Shown here piece by piece: positions 60,761-64,000 of a DNA stretch of 64,000 nt. How positions within the stretch are numbered: the first letter of the stretch is position 1; each line of letters starts with the position of its first letter. The notes below the pieces were generated by a model. It saw only the letters and a program-made list of their open reading frames with translations, searched no databases and was not told the DNA's origin. The DNA comes from Dactylosporangium sp040689395. Its GTDB lineage: Bacteria; Actinomycetota; Actinomycetes; Mycobacteriales; Micromonosporaceae. The position numbers and the translations under genes were made by a program. The DNA is taken from the NCBI RefSeq assembly GCF_040689395.1, contig NZ_JBFAZX010000022.1, positions 1 through 64,000 of the forward strand, written 5' to 3'.

Positions 60761-60905
60761 AACACTTGAGGGCGTTTGACATCACTCGCCAACCTCAGGC
60801 TTACCGGATCCTTACCGGACATCCCTGCTTCGACAGGCTCCGGCTGCACCAAACGTGGTCCTGTCGGCTGACCGGAGTCAGCCGGAGAAGTGAGAGTATG
60901 GAGTC

Positions 60906-61340
60906 ATGAGCGATTCGTCGGGCAACCCGGGCGCGAGGAGTGCCTCGGCCAAGACCCAGGCCGAGGCGATGGCTCGTGCGCAGGAGTTGCTACGTCGCAC
61001 GACGAAAGCACGTCGCCTGACCGTCTCCACGACGGCAGCAAGCTCGGGCCTGTTCATTGTGAAGACCAGTGATCGGGCAAAGCCGGTCAAGGCTCAGAAA
61101 TCACGCAAATCGGCCAAAAGTTCCGCACCTGAGCCGAAGCCCGAGCAGGTCCAGCCGACCGTGCCAGCGCCAGCGCTCGACAGCGATCACGCCACCTCAG
61201 ACCTTGCGCACCGTGAAGCGCTTATCAACCGCTTGGCAGCGGCTCGGCGGGCTAGACGCGATGATCCAGAAGCGGCCGAAGCTCTGCTTCGTCGTGCGGC
61301 GGGACGGAATCGCGCGGCTCTAGACCGGCTTTCTCGCTGA
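60906..61340 (+). CDS. Lys/Ala/Pro-rich protein upstream of Fic/Doc gene, candidate antitoxin
   Basis: The protein has 144 residues. An N-terminal helix (KTQAEAMARAQELLRRTTKAR) and VSTTAASSGLFIVKTSD are followed by a basic Lys/Pro linker (about 55-85) and a C-terminal helical pair (HREALINRLAAARRARRDDPEAAE in part). It lies seven bases before the Doc-like toxin gene. It lacks the Phd fold and the Fic-inhibitory (S/T)XXXE(G/N) motif, so antitoxin function rests on position alone. GAGTATGGAG stands before the ATG. Confidence 0.6.
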   Translation: MSDSSGNPGARSASAKTQAEAMARAQELLRRTTKARRLTVSTTAASSGLFIVKTSDRAKPVKAQKSRKSAKSSAPEPKPEQVQPTVPAPALDSDHATSDLAHREALINRLAAARRARRDDPEAAEALLRRAAGRNRAALDRLSR

Positions 61341-61347
61341 GTAGCTC

Positions 61348-62163
61348 GTGACGTCCGACGTCCAGTACCTCACTTGGGACGACTACGTCCGCGCCGCCGC
61401 TCATGCGACCCAGTTCGACGCGGACACGGTGCGTAAGGTGGCCAACCGCTCGCTGGTTGAATCGGCGATAAACGCGCCCGCCGCTGGATGGGGTGAATTC
61501 GAGCAGTACCCGTTTTTCCCCGTGAAGGCAGCGGTGCTCCTGGAGCGTCTCGCGAAGAACCATCCGCTTCCGGACGGGAACAAACGAGCTGCGCTTCTCG
61601 CAACGATCTTCTTCGCGAACCTGAACGGCTACGACTGGGAGCCGCCATTCGGCGATGACCCGGACGGCGAAGAGACAGACGAGATCGTTCGGGCCGTAGC
61701 TGGCGCGGGGATCCCCTTGCCTGCGCTGGCTGCATGGGTCGAAGCTCGACTCGTAGCGGTGCCACCTCCGTTGGACACGGAGGGTCCGACAACGCTGGTT
61801 TCCTACCCGGCGGAGTGGATCGGCGAGTTGCCATACGAAAAGCACACGGTGCAAGTCGGCGACCTACAGATCCACGACGTTCATGGTTACAACCCAGCCG
61901 GGGTCTACGTCCGGCGGATCAGCGGCAAGACGGACGGCGTGTCGGTCGCCGAGATCATCATTTCCGTCGTTGGGGACGGCTATGCGCAGGAAGAACTCGA
62001 CGCCGAGAACGCTGAGGCGGAGCGGCATCCCTTGGGCCCAAAAGAGTTCTGGCGAGGTCGCATGGTCGGGAAATACACGTACGGCGCCGATGGTCATTTG
62101 ATGACTGAAGAGGACTTCGAGGCGGAGTGGGCGGAGGATGAAGAACCTGCCTCGCCGTCGTAG
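61348..62163 (+). CDS. Fic/Doc family protein with extra C-terminal domain
   Basis: The protein has 271 residues from a GTG. The Fic/Doc core lies in residues ~10-130, with the active-site motif HPLPDGNKRAAL at 72-83 (His72, Asp76, Asn78, Lys79, Arg80), of Doc type (K-R after N) rather than AMP-transferase Fic type (G-R-XX-R). The usual Phe two residues after the His is Leu74. Doc phosphorylates EF-Tu. Beyond ~140 comes an unrelated ~130-residue acidic domain (YPAEWIGELPYEK, then VYVRRISGKTDGVSVAEIII) absent from Doc. It forms a pair with the upstream gene. Confidence 0.8.
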   Translation: MTSDVQYLTWDDYVRAAAHATQFDADTVRKVANRSLVESAINAPAAGWGEFEQYPFFPVKAAVLLERLAKNHPLPDGNKRAALLATIFFANLNGYDWEPPFGDDPDGEETDEIVRAVAGAGIPLPALAAWVEARLVAVPPPLDTEGPTTLVSYPAEWIGELPYEKHTVQVGDLQIHDVHGYNPAGVYVRRISGKTDGVSVAEIIISVVGDGYAQEELDAENAEAERHPLGPKEFWRGRMVGKYTYGADGHLMTEEDFEAEWAEDEEPASPS

Positions 62164-63011
62164 GGCCCAAACATCTTAGGTTCACAGGCGCGAGCGTTCT
62201 GTTCTACTCAGCCCCTCCGTATACCCGTCGTCCACCCTCCGGGGAATGGGTCGGCGCCGGGGGCTGCCCTCGTGAGTACGGACCGCGACGTCCGCGACCA
62301 CGCTTGGCGGCCCCCGGCGCCGGCCCATCGGCTTGCCTGGACGGCGGGTGTGCGGAGGGGCGCCCCCACCGGAACCCAGAGGCCCCCGGCTGGAGGCCCC
62401 GCCGGAGGCAAGAGCGCAACTGAATGCGGAGCTGGCAGGGAGCGCAGCGACCGGTGTCCGCGGGAGCAGCGGTATGTAGCTCGGCGGACCGGGGTCTCAA
62501 AGCTATGGAACCATCAGCGGCCAAAGGCTGTCCGGTCTCTTCTAAAGGCCAGCTCGCGTGGCCTGCGCGCGGGTTCCGAGCCGTGCGGGGTTACGGCGCC
62601 GGCGCGGAGCGCTGGCGCCGATCGCACGCCGAGCTCGGCGACCGCGTGCGGGCTGCGCCGAAGGCGCCTTGATCTAGTACAGCCCGATTCGGCAACACCT
62701 GACCTAGTAACCGACATCGTCACCGAGAAAAACCGGCGGCACACGGTTAGGAACACACGAGTGTCGAAGCGGTAAGTGGCTCGTTACCTGCACACGTGTC
62801 GTTGCGTTGGGGATCAAGACACACATTTGCCGAGCTGTCGCACATGACGGCGTCGTCTCAACGCAGCACCGCACACAAGTCGAGCAGGTCGGAATGCCCG
62901 TAAATGTGTTCACGGCTGAGCCGCACGAGAACGGGTCTCACTTGAAGGACGAAGGGCTAATCATTGACCTTTGACGCCGCGCCGCCGCGCAGGTCACCGC
63001 GCTGTCCATTT
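62164..63011. other. Long gene-free region with a large inverted repeat
   Basis: About 850 bases. It contains the inverted repeat at 62246-62328 and GC-rich direct repeats of GGCCCCCGG to about 62410. From about 62680 rightwards the base composition falls, towards the caspase operon. Open frames on both strands show no family features. Confidence 0.5.
62246..62328. repeat. 23-bp inverted repeat with 37-base loop
   Basis: Arms at 62246-62268 and 62306-62328 match at 21 of 23 positions, both exceptions being G:T wobble pairs. Core CGGCGCCGGGGGC pairs with GCCCCCGGCGCCG. It begins 83 bases after the Doc-like gene and may terminate it or mark an element end. Confidence 0.75.
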
Positions 63012-63296
63012 CTATGAGCGCGGTTCGAATGCATCAGCGATGATGGGCAGATAGCGTCGGACCTGGTCTCGATCGCTCTCTTTCTCAGCCTCGGATAGCC
63101 GCGAGTACGGGGTGTCCATCTGCAGCTCCCACCGATTTACAAGTTCAGCTGGAATCCTGAGAGAACCGTCGTTGGCGCGCTCGCATTTTGAGTGAAGGTA
63201 GCGCTGCCAATGTGACCATCGCTCGTGCTCAACCTCCGCAAGCGTCTCCACCAGCCCTTGTAGGACGTCTCGTAAGCGCTCTGAGGCTTCCGACAT
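63012..63296 (-). CDS. Small RyR-domain-like protein downstream of a caspase gene
   Basis: The protein has 94 residues. It starts with an amphipathic helix (RLRDVLQGLVETLAEVEHE), then HERWSHWQRYLHSKC, and ends with YSRLSEAEKESDRDQVRRYL. The pattern HxxW ... Y..LSE.EK.SDRDQ matches the RyR repeat domain found in bacterial conflict systems and phage-linked operons, where it probably binds a nucleotide-like ligand. Its ATG is two bases after the caspase gene's stop, so the two are one operon. The domain call is by motif memory and needs a profile search. Confidence 0.6.
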   Translation of the reverse strand: MSEASERLRDVLQGLVETLAEVEHERWSHWQRYLHSKCERANDGSLRIPAELVNRWELQMDTPYSRLSEAEKESDRDQVRRYLPIIADAFEPRS

Positions 63297-63298
63297 CT

Positions 63299-64000
63299 CT
63301 AGATCAGTTCTTTCTTTACGAGATTCCAGTAATGCTGCCCGAGCACTGTAAGTTCACACGACTTGCTCTGCATCGCGGCATGCCACATATGAGGCGCACC
63401 CACAGGCCGGACGAGGTTGACTTTTACGTACTTCTGCAACACACCGAACGTCGCCGTGTTAACAGGGTCCGGTGGAGGAATAGACGAGTCCTGCCGCTGT
63501 TCCTCGAATCGTTCGGGCTCGAAGGACGGGTCTAGCGGGAAGTCGTAATCTGGAGTTGGGAAGTGCTTAGTAAGGGCTTGCAAGTGACTGAGATCAATCG
63601 GCGGCTCCGCCTTTCGCAGTGAGACAAACGTCTTTACGTTGGTCTTAAACACTGGCCGCTGAGCCCACGGACCGAGTGACTGATCTATATGGGCGTAGAC
63701 ACTCCCCGGTGTAATATCTCCGATAAGATTCGCGGCAGATCCATTGAGTGCGTCAACAAACAAGCTCGTGTATACACCTGCACCTCCGCCTGGTATCTCG
63801 TGGGAGTATTGGTCAGCAGTCGAAGCCGTCAGAAGTGTAACCCCGTTGGAAATCTCGGCTAGCCCGTTCGTCATCGCGTTGTTTCCGACCACGCCACTGT
63901 GACAGCTATCCAGAATGATTACCTTGTTCCTCGCCTCCGATGAGTTGGCGAGCGTCATGACCTCGGCCAAGGCGAGTCCCTCATCGCCCGCCTCGGAGTC
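63299..64000 (-). CDS. Caspase-like (peptidase C14) protein, 3' part, continues past the window
   Basis: Only the C-terminal 233 residues are in the window; the frame is open at 64000 (DSEAGDEGLALAEVMTLANS). The catalytic cysteine lies in NKVIILDSCHSGVVGN, the p20 signature of bacterial caspase-like proteases; the catalytic histidine should lie beyond the edge. EISNGVTLLTASTADQYSHE and GGGAGVYTSLFVDALNG are the following conserved segments. The last ~120 residues (after FKTNVKTFVSLRK) are an extra region with YVKVNLVRPVGAPHMWHAAM and HYWNLVKKEL. Base composition is lower in GC than the rest. It is in an operon with the RyR-like gene. Confidence 0.85.
   Translation of the reverse strand, partial: DSEAGDEGLALAEVMTLANSSEARNKVIILDSCHSGVVGNNAMTNGLAEISNGVTLLTASTADQYSHEIPGGGAGVYTSLFVDALNGSAANLIGDITPGSVYAHIDQSLGPWAQRPVFKTNVKTFVSLRKAEPPIDLSHLQALTKHFPTPDYDFPLDPSFEPERFEEQRQDSSIPPPDPVNTATFGVLQKYVKVNLVRPVGAPHMWHAAMQSKSCELTVLGQHYWNLVKKELI

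Overview
The window is high-GC DNA with GTG starts, Shine-Dalgarno sites of the GGAGG type and gene families found almost only in actinomycetes: CrgA, class E sortase, DUF397/DUF5753 pairs, chaplin-like proteins, PASTA kinases. Gene content and order suggest a filamentous actinobacterium, probably of the Micromonosporaceae; the family-level guess is inference. The sequence is a draft, with one run of 98 N at 41538-41635 inside a tandem-repeat gene.

Layout. 1-5.6 kb is an accessory, partly decayed stretch: a PadR regulator with its membrane partner, a truncated XRE gene that runs into a 3' fragment of tRNA-Gly(CCC) (a probable attachment-site scar), an ECF sigma factor with a membrane-anchored propeller protein, a DUF6907 gene, an antitoxin-tail remnant and an ABC-permease remnant. 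5.7-11 kb carries two overlapping CNNM/CorC-type CBS membrane proteins, a 14-bp tandem repeat and a large membrane Fe-S reductase. 11.2-23.8 kb is the conserved cell-division and cell-wall signalling locus: crgA, a DUF881 gene, a class E sortase, trpG/pabA, then, on the minus strand, pknB, pknA, pbpA, rodA, pstP, fhaB and fhaA. In this locus kinases, phosphatase and FHA readers sit beside a transpeptidase and a SEDS glycosyltransferase. A tRNA-Leu(CAG) follows.

24.4-38.6 kb mixes surface-sugar genes (an epimerase and a WecG-type glycosyltransferase), a Scr1/WhiJ-like regulator with DUF397, a PASTA membrane protein, a large XRE-NTPase-TPR regulator carrying a 13-residue tandem repeat, a divergent MarR/YceI pair and a GCS2 ligase-like enzyme. 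38.6-46.7 kb looks like a branched-chain (leucine-type) acyl-CoA catabolic island: acyl-CoA dehydrogenase, carboxyltransferase, HMG-CoA lyase, biotin carboxylase and a TetR regulator whose palindromic site appears both upstream of tetR and upstream of accD. A multi-module chaplin-like secreted protein is embedded in it. 46.8-51.4 kb is an Hsp90-like plus TPR two-gene operon. 51.8-55.2 kb is a glycosyltransferase/GH130 operon. 55.2-60.2 kb has sulfurtransferase, SGNH hydrolase, a VWA pseudogene, YbaK, SufE, a CBS protein and a GRAM-like protein.

The right end (60.3-64 kb) is accessory again: a tRNA-like 3' remnant, a Fic/Doc-type toxin gene with an unusual upstream partner, a long inverted repeat, and an AT-richer operon running off the edge that encodes a caspase-like protease and a small RyR-like protein. 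That last operon is the best candidate here for an undescribed conflict or cell-suicide system.
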